From Pelomonas sp. Root405 (GTDB taxonomy: Bacteria; Pseudomonadota; Gammaproteobacteria; Burkholderiales; Burkholderiaceae_C), in the NCBI RefSeq assembly GCF_001425165.1, contig NZ_LMDU01000001.1:1209311-1273310 (forward strand): DNA of 64,000 nucleotides, in the 5' to 3' direction. Shown here in pieces: positions 26,199-34,463 of the stretch (positions are counted from its first letter, which is position 1; each line of letters starts with the position of its first letter). Below the pieces are notes generated by a model that was not told the DNA's origin, ran no database searches, and was given only the letters and a program-made list of their open reading frames with translations. The translations under genes were made by a program, and so were the position numbers.

Positions 26199-26483
26199 TC
26201 AGATGCGCTTGGTGCTGGTCTTGGCGGCGGCCAGCGTCGTCTGGCGCAGCAGCGTGGCGTCGCTGTAGCCGGTGACGACGACGCGCGGCAGTTGGGCCAC
26301 TTCACGTTGGGCGTAGCCGGTCACGACGACTCGCGGCAGTTGAGCCACTTCGCGCACGGCCTTGCCGGTGACGACGACGCGTTCGAGCTTGACGGTGGCT
26401 TGCGGGGCGGCTTGCACGGCGAAGGCCGAGAAGGCGAGGGCAGCGGCGGCAAGGGCACTGAAGAAGGTGGTTTGCTTGCTCAT
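26199..26483 (-). CDS. small secreted protein with VVVTG repeats
   Basis: I do not recognise a named family. The 94-residue protein has a clear signal peptide (about 1-25, cleaved near VQAA) and a mature part of about 68 residues. The mature part carries LERVVVTGKAV followed by two copies of REVAQLPRVVVTGY spaced by 16 residues. The DNA copies (26313-26354 and 26265-26306) differ only at four synonymous sites. VVVTG segments resemble the N-terminal TonB-box-like sequence (VVVTGSR) of TonB-dependent receptors, but there is no barrel. A GGAG sits about 10 nt upstream of the ATG. It ends in a basic tail. Confidence 0.8.
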   Translation of the reverse strand: MSKQTTFFSALAAAALAFSAFAVQAAPQATVKLERVVVTGKAVREVAQLPRVVVTGYAQREVAQLPRVVVTGYSDATLLRQTTLAAAKTSTKRI

Positions 26484-26628
26484 GATGGACTCCGTTCGGT
26501 GGGTTTCGAACCGCGTGATTGCTTGTTCGATGGAGTCAGTTTCGGCAATGAGCCCGGCCGCTTCCAGGCAGCTGCGATCAATCGCGGGTCGCGCCGGATG
26601 AACTGCAAGAACGATGGATGAGCTGCGG

Positions 26629-27264
26629 CTAGTCGAGCTGCAAACCCAGCCGCGCCAGCTCGCCGCGCCCCTGGCGCACCAGTACCGGCTCGTCGCCCTG
26701 GCTCATGTCCAGCACCGTGGTCGGCTGGGCCGGGCAGGCGCCGGCGTCCAGCACGAACTGCAGCTGCCGGTCCAGGCGCGCGCAGACGTCGGCCGCGTCG
26801 TTCATCGGCTCGCTGTCACCCGGGGGGATCAGCGTCGTCGACAGCAGCGGCTCGCCGAACAGGGCCAGCAGGTCTTGCGTGACCTTGTGGTCGGGCACGC
26901 GCAGGCCGATGGTGCGTCGGCTCGGGTGGGAAAGGCGCCGCGGCACTTCCTTGGTGGCCGGCAGGATGAAGGTGTAGGCGCCCGGCGTGGCCAGCTTGAG
27001 CAGGCGGTACTGTCGGTTGTCGACCATCGCGTAGTTGGCCAGTTCCGACAGGTCGCGGCACAGCAGCGTGAGGTGGTGCTTGTCGTCCACGCCGCGCACG
27101 CGGCGCAGCGCCTCGGCAGCGGCCTTGTCGTCCAGGCGGCAGACGAAGGCGTAGCTGGAGTCGGTCGGTATCGCGCCGATGCCGCCGGCCTGCAGCATTT
27201 GTGCTGCCTGGCGCAGGAAGCGCGGCTGCGGGTTGTCGGGGTGGACTTCGAAGAGCTGGGCCAT
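26629..27264 (-). CDS. yciO: YciO/Sua5/YrdC family L-threonylcarbamoyladenylate synthase-like protein
   Basis: This 211-residue protein has the Sua5/YrdC/YciO fold: PTDSSYAFVCRL (about 34-45), KHHLTLLCRDLSELANYA (about 61-78), PGAYTFILPATKEVPRRL (about 93-110) and TIGLRVP (about 117-123). The HHLTLLCRDLSEL block is the YciO subgroup signature. YrdC/Sua5 proteins make threonylcarbamoyl-AMP for tRNA t6A; the role of YciO is less settled. The start at 27264 is set by the EVHPDNPQ N-terminus shared with its paralogue. It is divergent from that paralogue and near an rnm/yciV gene, a linkage also seen in E. coli. Confidence 0.9.
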   Translation of the reverse strand: MAQLFEVHPDNPQPRFLRQAAQMLQAGGIGAIPTDSSYAFVCRLDDKAAAEALRRVRGVDDKHHLTLLCRDLSELANYAMVDNRQYRLLKLATPGAYTFILPATKEVPRRLSHPSRRTIGLRVPDHKVTQDLLALFGEPLLSTTLIPPGDSEPMNDAADVCARLDRQLQFVLDAGACPAQPTTVLDMSQGDEPVLVRQGRGELARLGLQLD

Positions 27265-27404
27265 GGGGGATTGCGGTGGGCGGCGTTCGCGAGCGTATAC
27301 CGGTCGGGCGCTGAATCCGGGCAACCGGTATGCCGACCTCCGCTGGCGCGGCATGGTGCTGTTGTCTGACGAGTGCCGTGCCCTGCCCGGTTTACTGTTT
27401 CGCC

Positions 27405-28019
27405 ATGGCACGTTTTCTTCGCTACGAGGTCCATCCCGACAACCCGCAGAGCCGGTTGCTGCAAAGCATCGCCTTGCAGTTGCGCGGTGGGGCCGTGGCG
27501 GCGCTGCCCACGGCGGCGGGCTATGGCCTGGCCTGCCGGCTGGACGACAAGCTGGCGTCGGACCGATTGCGCCGCCATGCCGATCGGGCCGGGCGGGCGC
27601 CGGTGGGCTTGCTGTGCCGCGACCTGGCGCAGGCCGCGAACTATCTGCAGATCGGCAACCACGCCTTCCGCGTGATACGGGCGGCGCTCGATGGCACCCA
27701 GTCATTTGCGCTGCCGAGCACCCGCCGCCTGCCGCGTCGCCTTGTCGGCTCACCCGGCGCGGTGAGCCTGCTGCACTTCAGCGGGCATGTTGCTGCCCAG
27801 GGGCTGATGGCGCTGCTCGACGAGCCGCTGTTGATCGGGCTGCCGAGCACCGTCGCCTCTGACATCGAGCAACTGCCCAGCGCATGGCAGCTGGACGTCG
27901 CCCTCGATGTCGGCGCACTGCCCGCGGCCGGAGCCGTCGAGGTGGTGGACCTGCACGGCTTGCTGCAGCCGCGGCCCGGCCTGTCGCGCTGGCAGTTCCT
28001 CGAACCTGCGCTGGCTTGA
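27405..28019 (+). CDS. degenerate YciO paralogue (probable pseudoenzyme)
   Basis: This 204-residue protein aligns along its whole length with the divergent YciO at 26629-27264: EVHPDNPQ-x-R-x-LQ near the start, ALPT-x-YGLACRLDDK, LLCRDLAQAANY, RLPRRL and LLDEPLL. The catalytic blocks have decayed: PTDSSY has become PTAAGY, KHHLTLLC has become RAPVGLLC, TIGLRVP has become VSLLHFS, and LLSTTL has become LLIGLP. The frame is open and has normal codon use, so it is maintained as a gene rather than an obvious pseudogene. A regulatory or tRNA/nucleotide-binding role without catalysis is possible. Confidence 0.85.
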   Translation: MARFLRYEVHPDNPQSRLLQSIALQLRGGAVAALPTAAGYGLACRLDDKLASDRLRRHADRAGRAPVGLLCRDLAQAANYLQIGNHAFRVIRAALDGTQSFALPSTRRLPRRLVGSPGAVSLLHFSGHVAAQGLMALLDEPLLIGLPSTVASDIEQLPSAWQLDVALDVGALPAAGAVEVVDLHGLLQPRPGLSRWQFLEPALA

Positions 28020-28045
28020 GAGGCGAGGCCTCAGCGCCCTGGCGC

Positions 28046-28906
28046 TCAGTGGATGCGGTCGGCGAGCTCGGCCCAGACCGGCGTCAGCCGCGCCGACAGC
28101 GGCGGCAGCGTGCCCAGGTCGGTGCGGCTCTCTTGCGGGCAATGGAAGTCCGAACCGCGCGAGGCCAGCAGGCCGAATTCAAGCGCCGTGTCGGCGTACT
28201 GAACAAACTCGGCCGTGGTGTGGCTGCCGGTGACGACCTCGATGCCGCGGCCGCCATGGCCGATGAACTCGGTGATCAGCGCGTACTCCTCGGTCGGCGT
28301 GAAGCCGTAGCGGCCCGGATGGGCGATGACGGCCACGCCGCCGGCGCGCTTGATCCAGCCCACCGCGTCGCTCAGGCGCGCCCACTTGTGCTCAACGAAG
28401 CCCGGTTTGCCCTCCGTCAGGTAGCGGCGGAACACCTCGGACACGTCCGAGCAATGGCCGCCGTCGACGAGAAAGCGGGCGAAGTGGGTGCGCGAAATCA
28501 GCTCGGGATTGCCGACGTACTTCAAGGCGCCCTCGAAGGCGCCCGTGATGCCGACCTGGGCCAGCCCGGCCGCCATTTCGCGGGCGCGCGCCTCGCGGCC
28601 GCCACGGGTGGCGCGCAGGCCGTCGCGCAGCTCGGCCGATTCGTGGTCGAAGCCCAGGCCGACGATGTGGACCACGCGGCCGGCGAAGGTCACGGAGATC
28701 TCGGTGCCGGTCAGGTAGGGCAGGCCCAGGGCCTGGGCCGCGGCGATGGCGCGGGCCTGGCCGCCGATCTCGTCATGGTCGGTCAGCGACCACAGTTCGA
28801 CGCCAGCCGCCTTGGCGCGTTCGGCCAGCGCCTCGGGGGTCAGCGTGCCGTCGGAAATGACGGAATGGCAATGCAGATCGGCGTTGAGCGTGGGGTCGAG
28901 GTTCAC
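28046..28906 (-). CDS. rnm: PHP-domain phosphatase, RNase AM / 3',5'-nucleoside bisphosphate phosphatase (YciV)
   Basis: This 286-residue PHP metal-dependent hydrolase has the N-terminal DLHCHS (10-15), SDG and LTDHDE (41-46) motifs, HPGRYG (about 197-202) and GSDFHCP (about 249-255), together forming the trinuclear metal site. The YciV group removes the 3' phosphate of pAp-type nucleotides and trims RNA 5' ends, including rRNA. It lies 26 nt downstream of the convergent YciO paralogue and next to recJ. Confidence 0.92.
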   Translation of the reverse strand: MNLDPTLNADLHCHSVISDGTLTPEALAERAKAAGVELWSLTDHDEIGGQARAIAAAQALGLPYLTGTEISVTFAGRVVHIVGLGFDHESAELRDGLRATRGGREARAREMAAGLAQVGITGAFEGALKYVGNPELISRTHFARFLVDGGHCSDVSEVFRRYLTEGKPGFVEHKWARLSDAVGWIKRAGGVAVIAHPGRYGFTPTEEYALITEFIGHGGRGIEVVTGSHTTAEFVQYADTALEFGLLASRGSDFHCPQESRTDLGTLPPLSARLTPVWAELADRIH

Positions 28907-28973
28907 GTCGCAATTGTGTCAGCCTCGTCTTGCCGGAGCCGTTACCAGTGGCACTCGCACGCCACGAGCGCCT

Positions 28974-30692
28974 TCAGGCTGCCGCTTCGATGACGTACTG
29001 CACACGCTGCTGGCCCTGCCATTCATCCAGGCTCAGCCGATAGGCCAGCGTGACGCGCTCGGGCAGCATGTCGATATGGTTGAACCAGATGGCGTCGATC
29101 AGCCGGCCGTCCTGGCGCAGCCTCAGCTTGAGGTGCTTCTCCCCCACCAGGCGCTGCGAGATCAGCTCGAAGCGGTCGCAGAACACCGGCGCCTCGAAGC
29201 CTTGACCCCAGACCTGCGCGTCGAGCAGCCGCGCCGTCTCGGCCGTCGCTGCGCCAGGGGGCAGCGCGCCGTCATGGCGCAGCGTGCGGGTCAGGTCCTG
29301 CTCGTTGAGCCATTCCTCCGCAACGCGGGCGAAGGCCAGCGCGAAGCGGTTCACATCATCGACCGCCAGCGTCGCGCCGGCCGCCATCGCGTGGCCACCG
29401 AACTTGGCGAGCAGGTCCGGGTCGCGCTTGCTGACCAGGTCGAGGGCGTCGCGCAGATGGAAGCCGGGGATCGAGCGGCCCGAGCCCTTCAGGTGGCCAT
29501 CGGCACCGCGCGCGAAGACGAAGGTGGGGCGGTGCACGCGGTCCTTGATGCGCGAGGCGACGATGCCGACGACACCTTCGTGGAAGTCGGCGTCGAACAG
29601 CGCGACGGCTGGGGGCAGGGCGCCCGACAGCGCCTCGACGAGGGCGTCCAACCGCGCCTCGGCCATCTCGCGCATGCCGCTCTCGATCTCGCGGCGCTCG
29701 CGGTTGATGGCGTCAAGCTGGACTGCCAGCGCCAGCGCCCGCTCCGGGTCGTCGGTCGTCAGCGCCTCGATGCCGAGCGTCATGTCGGCCAGCCGCCCGG
29801 CGGCGTTGATGCGCGGCCCGAGCGCGAAGCCCAGGTCGAAGCCCTGGGCCTTGGATGCATCGCGCTTGGCCGCGCTGAACAGCGCCATGACGCCGGGCTG
29901 CGCGCGGCCGGCCCGCATGCGCTTCAAGCCCTGTGCGACAAGGCGGCGGTTGTTGGCGTCGAGCTTCACCACGTCGGCGACGGTGCCGAGCGCGACGAGG
30001 TCGAGCAGGCCGTCCAGCCGGGGCACCTCGGCGATGAACAGGCCGCGCGAACGCTGCTCGGCGCGCAACGCCATCAACACGTAGAAGGCCACGCCGACAC
30101 CGGCCAGTGATTTGCTCGCGAAACCGCAGCCGGGCTGGTTGGGGTTGACGATGGCGTCGGCATCCGGGACGACGACGGCGCCGTCGACGAGGGCCGGCAG
30201 ATGGTGGTCGGTGACCAGCACCTTCAGGCCGCGCGCCCGCGCATGCGCCACGCCGGCGAGGCTGGCGATGCCGTTGTCCACCGTGACGAGCAGCGCGGGT
30301 TGCTGTTCCAGCGCCAGGTCGACGATGGTGGGCGTGAGGCCGTAGCCGTGCACGGCGCGGTCGGGCACGACGTAGCCGACATGCTGGGCGCCGAGCAGCT
30401 TGAGGCCGCGCAGCATGACGGCGCAAGCGGTGGCGCCGTCGCAGTCGTAGTCGGCCACGATGACGATGCGCTCACCGGCCTGGATGGCGTCGGCGAGCAG
30501 GCGGGCGGCTTCGGGCAGACCCTTCAGGCCGGTGGGTGGCAGCAGCTGCTGCAGGCTTTCGTCCAGTTCCACGGCTTCGCGCACACCGCGGGCGGCCAGC
30601 AGGCGGGCCAGCAGCGGTGCGATGCCGGCCTGCTCCAGCGCCCAGGCGGTGCGGGGCGGCACGTCTCGCTCGACCAGCCGGGGCGATGTCAT
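28974..30692 (-). CDS. recJ: single-stranded-DNA-specific exonuclease RecJ
   Basis: RecJ degrades single-stranded DNA 5' to 3' in recombinational and mismatch repair. The 572-residue protein has the DHH-family motifs: DYDCDG (81-86), DNG (139-141), DHH (162-164), then NPNQPGCGF and the DHHA1 region GRSIPGFHLRDAL and GGHAMAAG. The length is normal. It is read on the same strand as the upstream RpfE-family gene, with an 85-nt gap that carries a repeat fragment. Confidence 0.96.
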   Translation of the reverse strand: MTSPRLVERDVPPRTAWALEQAGIAPLLARLLAARGVREAVELDESLQQLLPPTGLKGLPEAARLLADAIQAGERIVIVADYDCDGATACAVMLRGLKLLGAQHVGYVVPDRAVHGYGLTPTIVDLALEQQPALLVTVDNGIASLAGVAHARARGLKVLVTDHHLPALVDGAVVVPDADAIVNPNQPGCGFASKSLAGVGVAFYVLMALRAEQRSRGLFIAEVPRLDGLLDLVALGTVADVVKLDANNRRLVAQGLKRMRAGRAQPGVMALFSAAKRDASKAQGFDLGFALGPRINAAGRLADMTLGIEALTTDDPERALALAVQLDAINRERREIESGMREMAEARLDALVEALSGALPPAVALFDADFHEGVVGIVASRIKDRVHRPTFVFARGADGHLKGSGRSIPGFHLRDALDLVSKRDPDLLAKFGGHAMAAGATLAVDDVNRFALAFARVAEEWLNEQDLTRTLRHDGALPPGAATAETARLLDAQVWGQGFEAPVFCDRFELISQRLVGEKHLKLRLRQDGRLIDAIWFNHIDMLPERVTLAYRLSLDEWQGQQRVQYVIEAAA

Positions 30693-30724
30693 GTCTGCCC
30701 CTCGTCCGGCGAGTACACCGACCG

Positions 30725-30776
30725 ATCCCCCAAGGGGATGCGGTCCGGCTCAGGAGCGGCCCAGCGCTCGGCCCGC
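30725..30776. repeat. fragment of dispersed GC-rich element
   Basis: A small hairpin ATCCCC-CAA-GGGGAT (30725-30739) is followed by GGCCC-A-GCGCTCGGCCCGC (30758-30776). The latter matches 9252-9268 and the reverse complement of 34251-34268 with one change. It lies between recJ and the RpfE-family gene. Confidence 0.55.
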
Positions 30777-30777
30777 T

Positions 30778-31653
30778 TCACAGCGCCTCCAGCACGGCAG
30801 CCACGTCGGACGACTGGAAGCGGCGCCTGAGCCTGGCCAGCAGCGACAGCGGCTGGGCCGTGAAACGACGCGCGAAGCGCTCGCCGCACAGCGTCAGGTT
30901 GGTCAGCGGCTGGCTCAGCGGGCCGGCGTCCAGGCGCTGCCAGGCCTCAACCCAGGCGGCCAGGTCGCCGTTCTGCAGCGGCTCGGTCAGGCGCGCATCG
31001 ACGGTCACGTCGGCAGCCCGGCCGCTGCTGCGGCCGATATCGCCGATCCAGACCGAGTTGACGGCCGGTTCGCCGCGGGCTTCGCGCTCGAGGTTCAAGG
31101 CGTGGCCGTGCAGCAGCATCTGGGCCTCGTTCTGCCAGCGGCGCAGCACGCGGCTGTCGGGCAGCCAGGGCTCGATGGGCCGGCCGGCGGCGCGCTCGAT
31201 GCTTGCGGCGCTCAGCCCGTCCAGTGCGCTGGCATGGCCGATGGCCCAGCGGGTTGCGTCCAGCAGCCGCCATTGCCAGCCCTCGGCTTCGGACCACAGC
31301 TCGCGCAGCACGCCGACGATGCGGGCCGCATCGGATTCCGAAAGCTGCAGGGCCGCGGGCGGCAGCACGTCGACGCCATCGGTCCCGACGGCCAGATGCA
31401 CCGGGCTCATCAGCGCCCAGGCCAGCTCGGGACCGGCGTCCACCGCCCAGGCCGCCGCGCTGGGTGCGGCCTGCTGTCGCAGCGCGGCTTCGGCGAGGTG
31501 GTGGGGCGGCTGGGCGGAGAGTTCGTCGCTGCCCCAGGTCTCGGCCGGGCTCAGCCGGGCCAGTTGCGCGGCCAGGTTGGGCAGGGCCAGGCTGGCCAAC
31601 GCATGCCGCGCGGCTTCGTCCAGCGCGCTGGCATTGGGGATCATCAAATGCAT
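30778..31653 (-). CDS. RpfE-family protein (phosphoglycerate mutase-like relative)
   Basis: This 291-residue cytoplasmic protein is recognised from MHLMIPNASALDEAARHALASLALPNL at the start and LLRRWQNEAQMLLHGHALN (about residues 184-202), PVHLAVGTDGV and NSVWIGDIG, the wording of the RpfE family encoded next to recJ in beta- and gammaproteobacteria. The family is distantly related to metal-dependent phosphoglycerate mutases; its activity is not established. The start is the ATG at 31653, where family resemblance begins. It is divergent from ppk1. Confidence 0.8.
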   Translation of the reverse strand: MHLMIPNASALDEAARHALASLALPNLAAQLARLSPAETWGSDELSAQPPHHLAEAALRQQAAPSAAAWAVDAGPELAWALMSPVHLAVGTDGVDVLPPAALQLSESDAARIVGVLRELWSEAEGWQWRLLDATRWAIGHASALDGLSAASIERAAGRPIEPWLPDSRVLRRWQNEAQMLLHGHALNLEREARGEPAVNSVWIGDIGRSSGRAADVTVDARLTEPLQNGDLAAWVEAWQRLDAGPLSQPLTNLTLCGERFARRFTAQPLSLLARLRRRFQSSDVAAVLEAL

Positions 31654-31714
31654 GGGGCGATTATCCAAGCCCGAATTCAAGGCGTTGTCACACAAGCTTC
31701 ATACACTTTTCAAC

Positions 31715-33775
31715 ATGACCGACCCGACCCCGCTGAAGCTGCTCAACCGCGAACAGGCCATTCTTGAATTCAACCGGCGCGTGCTCGCCCAGGCCCAGCG
31801 CGAGGACGTGCCGCTGCTGGAGCGGCTGCGCTACATCTGCATCGTGTCGAGCAACCTCGACGAGTTCTTCGAGGTGCGCTTCGCCGACATGCTGGAGGCC
31901 GCGCGCGACCCGCTCAGCACCGTCACCAGCCAGGATGTCGAGCGCGTCGGCCGCGCAGCGCACACGCTGATCGACGAGCAGTACCTGATCTTCAACGAGC
32001 AGGTCATGCCGCTGCTGCTCAAGCAGCGCATCGTCGTGCTCAACCACGCGGACCGCGACGAACCGCAGCGGCGCTGGGTGGCCAAGTTCTTCGAGCGGGA
32101 GGTCAAGCCGCTGCTGGTGCCCGTGGGCCTGGACCCGGCCCACCCCTTCCCGCAGGTGGCCAACAAGTCGCTGCACTTCATCATGCGGCTGTCGGGCAAG
32201 GACGCCTTCGGGCGCGACAACCGCATCGCCATCGTCAAGGTGCCGCGCGTGCTGCCACGCGTCATCAAGCTGCCCGCCAATCTGTCCGACGGCCGCCAGG
32301 CCTTCGTGCTGCTGACCAGCGTCATCCGCGCCCACCTGGAGGAGCTGTTTCCCGGCCGCAAGGTGGAGGCGTTCTCGCAGTTCCGCGTCACCCGCGACTC
32401 CGACCTGGAGGTCGACGAGGAGGAGATCGCCAACCTGCGCCATGCGCTGCGTTCGGGGCTGACCACGCGCCATTTCGGCCGCGCGGTACGGCTGGAGGTG
32501 GTCAACACCTGCCCGGCCGAGCTGTCGGAGTTCCTGCTCGAACAGTTCGGCCTGCCCACCGCGGCGCTCTACCGCGTCAACGGCCCGGTCAACCTCGTGC
32601 GCCTGAACGAGCTCATCGACCTGACCGACGCGCCCAACTTGCGCTTCAAGCCCTTCGAGCCCGCGTGGCCGACGCGCCGCCTGCCGCGCCACAAATCCAT
32701 CTTCGACAAGCTCAAGAAGGGCGATGTGCTGCTGCACCACCCGTTCGAGAGCTTCGATCCCGTCGTGCAGATGCTGCGAGAGGCGGTCAACGACCCCGAC
32801 GTGCTGGCCATCAAGCAGACCATCTATCGCACCGGGGCCAAGTCCGAGCTGATGGACCTGCTCATCGAGGCGTCGCGGCGCGGCAAGGAGGTGATGGCGG
32901 TCGTCGAGCTGAAGGCGCGCTTCGACGAAGAGGCCAACATCAACTGGGCTGAGCGCCTGGAGGCCGTGGGCGCCCAGGTGGTCTACGGCATCGTCGGCTA
33001 CAAGACCCATGCCAAGCTGCTGCTGATCACGCGCCGCGAAGGCGGCAAGCTGCGCCGTTATGGCCACATCTCCACCGGCAACTACAACCCCAAGACCGCG
33101 CGGCTGTACACCGACCTGGGCCTGCTGACCGCCGACCCCGACCTGACCTTCGATGCCGATGCGGTGTTCCGCCAGCTCGCCTCGCTGGGCAAATTCAAGG
33201 TGTCGCGGCGCATGCTGCTGGCGCCCTTCAACATGCACAGCCGCATGCTGGAGCTGCTGGCCCAGGTGGAGAAGGCGGCGCTGACCGGCTACAAGGGCGC
33301 GCGCATCGTCGTGAAGATCAATGCGCTGACCGACGCCGAGCTGATTCATGGCCTGCTGCGCACGGCGCAGGCCGGCGCCAAGGTCGACCTCATCGTGCGC
33401 GGCGCCTGCATGCTGCCGCCAGGCCTGCCGGGGGTCAGCGACAACATCGTGGTGCGCTCGGTGGTCGGCCGCTTTCTGGAGCACTCGCGGGTCTGCTATT
33501 TCCGCTGGGCCCCGCCGACCGAGACCGACCCGGGCGAGGCCCTCTTCCTGTCCAGCGCCGACTGGATGAGCCGCAACATGTTCCGCCGCATCGAAGTGGC
33601 CTGGCCGGTGCAGGATGCGCGGCTGCGCCAGCGCGTCATCGACGAGGCGCTGCAGCCCTATCTGCACGACACCATGGACGCCTGGCAGCTCGGGCCCGAC
33701 GGCCGCTCGGCGCGCGTCGATGTCAAGGGCACCGTCAGCGCGCAGCAGGCGCTGATGCGGCGCTATTCGGAATAG
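31715..33775 (+). CDS. ppk1: polyphosphate kinase 1
   Basis: PPK1 polymerises the gamma-phosphate of ATP into polyphosphate at the membrane. The 686-residue protein has the N-terminal domain with SSNLDEFFEVR (about 46-56), and the two phospholipase-D-like domains: His432 in GYKTHAKLL (the autophosphorylated residue by position) and His590 in EHSRVCYF. STGNYNPKTARLYTDLG is also diagnostic. The start has no strong ribosome site. sixA follows after 5 nt, so they form an operon; ppx lies nearby on the other strand. Confidence 0.97.
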   Translation: MTDPTPLKLLNREQAILEFNRRVLAQAQREDVPLLERLRYICIVSSNLDEFFEVRFADMLEAARDPLSTVTSQDVERVGRAAHTLIDEQYLIFNEQVMPLLLKQRIVVLNHADRDEPQRRWVAKFFEREVKPLLVPVGLDPAHPFPQVANKSLHFIMRLSGKDAFGRDNRIAIVKVPRVLPRVIKLPANLSDGRQAFVLLTSVIRAHLEELFPGRKVEAFSQFRVTRDSDLEVDEEEIANLRHALRSGLTTRHFGRAVRLEVVNTCPAELSEFLLEQFGLPTAALYRVNGPVNLVRLNELIDLTDAPNLRFKPFEPAWPTRRLPRHKSIFDKLKKGDVLLHHPFESFDPVVQMLREAVNDPDVLAIKQTIYRTGAKSELMDLLIEASRRGKEVMAVVELKARFDEEANINWAERLEAVGAQVVYGIVGYKTHAKLLLITRREGGKLRRYGHISTGNYNPKTARLYTDLGLLTADPDLTFDADAVFRQLASLGKFKVSRRMLLAPFNMHSRMLELLAQVEKAALTGYKGARIVVKINALTDAELIHGLLRTAQAGAKVDLIVRGACMLPPGLPGVSDNIVVRSVVGRFLEHSRVCYFRWAPPTETDPGEALFLSSADWMSRNMFRRIEVAWPVQDARLRQRVIDEALQPYLHDTMDAWQLGPDGRSARVDVKGTVSAQQALMRRYSE

Positions 33776-33780
33776 TCGCG

Positions 33781-34242
33781 ATGGACTTGATCCTCTGGCG
33801 CCACGCCGAAGCCGAGATCGCCGCCCCGGGCCAGGACGACCTGCAGCGCGCGTTGACACCCAAGGGGGAGCGCCAGGCGCGGCGCATGGCGGCCTGGCTG
33901 AACCACCGCCTGGCGGCAACGACGCGTGTCCTGGTCAGCCCGGCCCTGCGCTGCCGCCAGACGGCCGAGGCGCTGGGGCGCGAGGTGCGCATCGTGCCGT
34001 CCATCGCGCCGGACGCCCCCTTCACGGACCTCATCGAGGCCTCACGCTGGCCCAGATCGGCCGAGCCGGTGCTGCTTTGCGGCCATCAGCCGACGCTTGG
34101 CCAGCTGGCCGCGCACTTGCTGGCTGGCGTCGACCAGGACTGGGCCGTCAGGAAAGGCGCAGTCTGGTGGCTGCGCTGGCGCCAGCGCGATGGCGAGCCC
34201 GAGGTGACGCTGCACGCGGTGCAGGGGCCGGACTGTCTCTAG
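33781..34242 (+). CDS. sixA: SixA-type phosphohistidine phosphatase
   Basis: This 153-residue histidine phosphatase has the RHAEA motif (7-11) with catalytic His8, RxxQTAEAL (about 58-66) and the second His in CGHQPTLGQLA (about 100-110). SixA removes phosphate from phosphohistidine, classically on histidine phosphotransfer domains. It is only 5 nt downstream of ppk1. PPK1 itself works through a phosphohistidine, which makes the pairing worth noting, though no link is proven. A multi-hairpin repeat follows. Confidence 0.9.
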   Translation: MDLILWRHAEAEIAAPGQDDLQRALTPKGERQARRMAAWLNHRLAATTRVLVSPALRCRQTAEALGREVRIVPSIAPDAPFTDLIEASRWPRSAEPVLLCGHQPTLGQLAAHLLAGVDQDWAVRKGAVWWLRWRQRDGEPEVTLHAVQGPDCL

Positions 34243-34250
34243 CTGAGATT

Positions 34251-34440
34251 GCGGGCCGAGCGCCGGGCCTGCCATGGGCCAGAGGCCCATGGCCTTCCGT
34301 AGGCACAAGCAGTCCGCAGGGACTGCTTGTGTCCGACTCCAGTTCACCAAGCCGGCCCGCCTTGGGCGATGTGCTTGCGGCTCAATGCCGCAAGCATCGC
34401 CGTCCCCTGGGGGGACCGACCGGGCGTGCCCGCGTTCAGC
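34251..34440. repeat. multi-hairpin dispersed element, long copy
   Basis: Four perfect stem-loops lie in a row: 34271-34293 (10-bp stem, AGA loop), 34304-34331 (12-bp stem, 4-nt loop), 34372-34396 (10-bp stem, 5-nt loop) and 34402-34416 (6-bp stem, 3-nt loop). Parts of it recur in the window at 9201-9268 and 30758-30776. It fills the convergent gap between sixA and the GFA gene and could also end both transcripts. Confidence 0.85.
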
Positions 34441-34463
34441 TGGGCAAGACCGGGCGAGGGGCC

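Noticed and set aside
31685..31702. Pho-box-like TTGTCAC-ACAA-GCTTCAT before ppk1
   Set aside because: It ends only 12 bp before the ATG, so a PhoB-dependent transcript would start inside the gene; the half-sites also match weakly.
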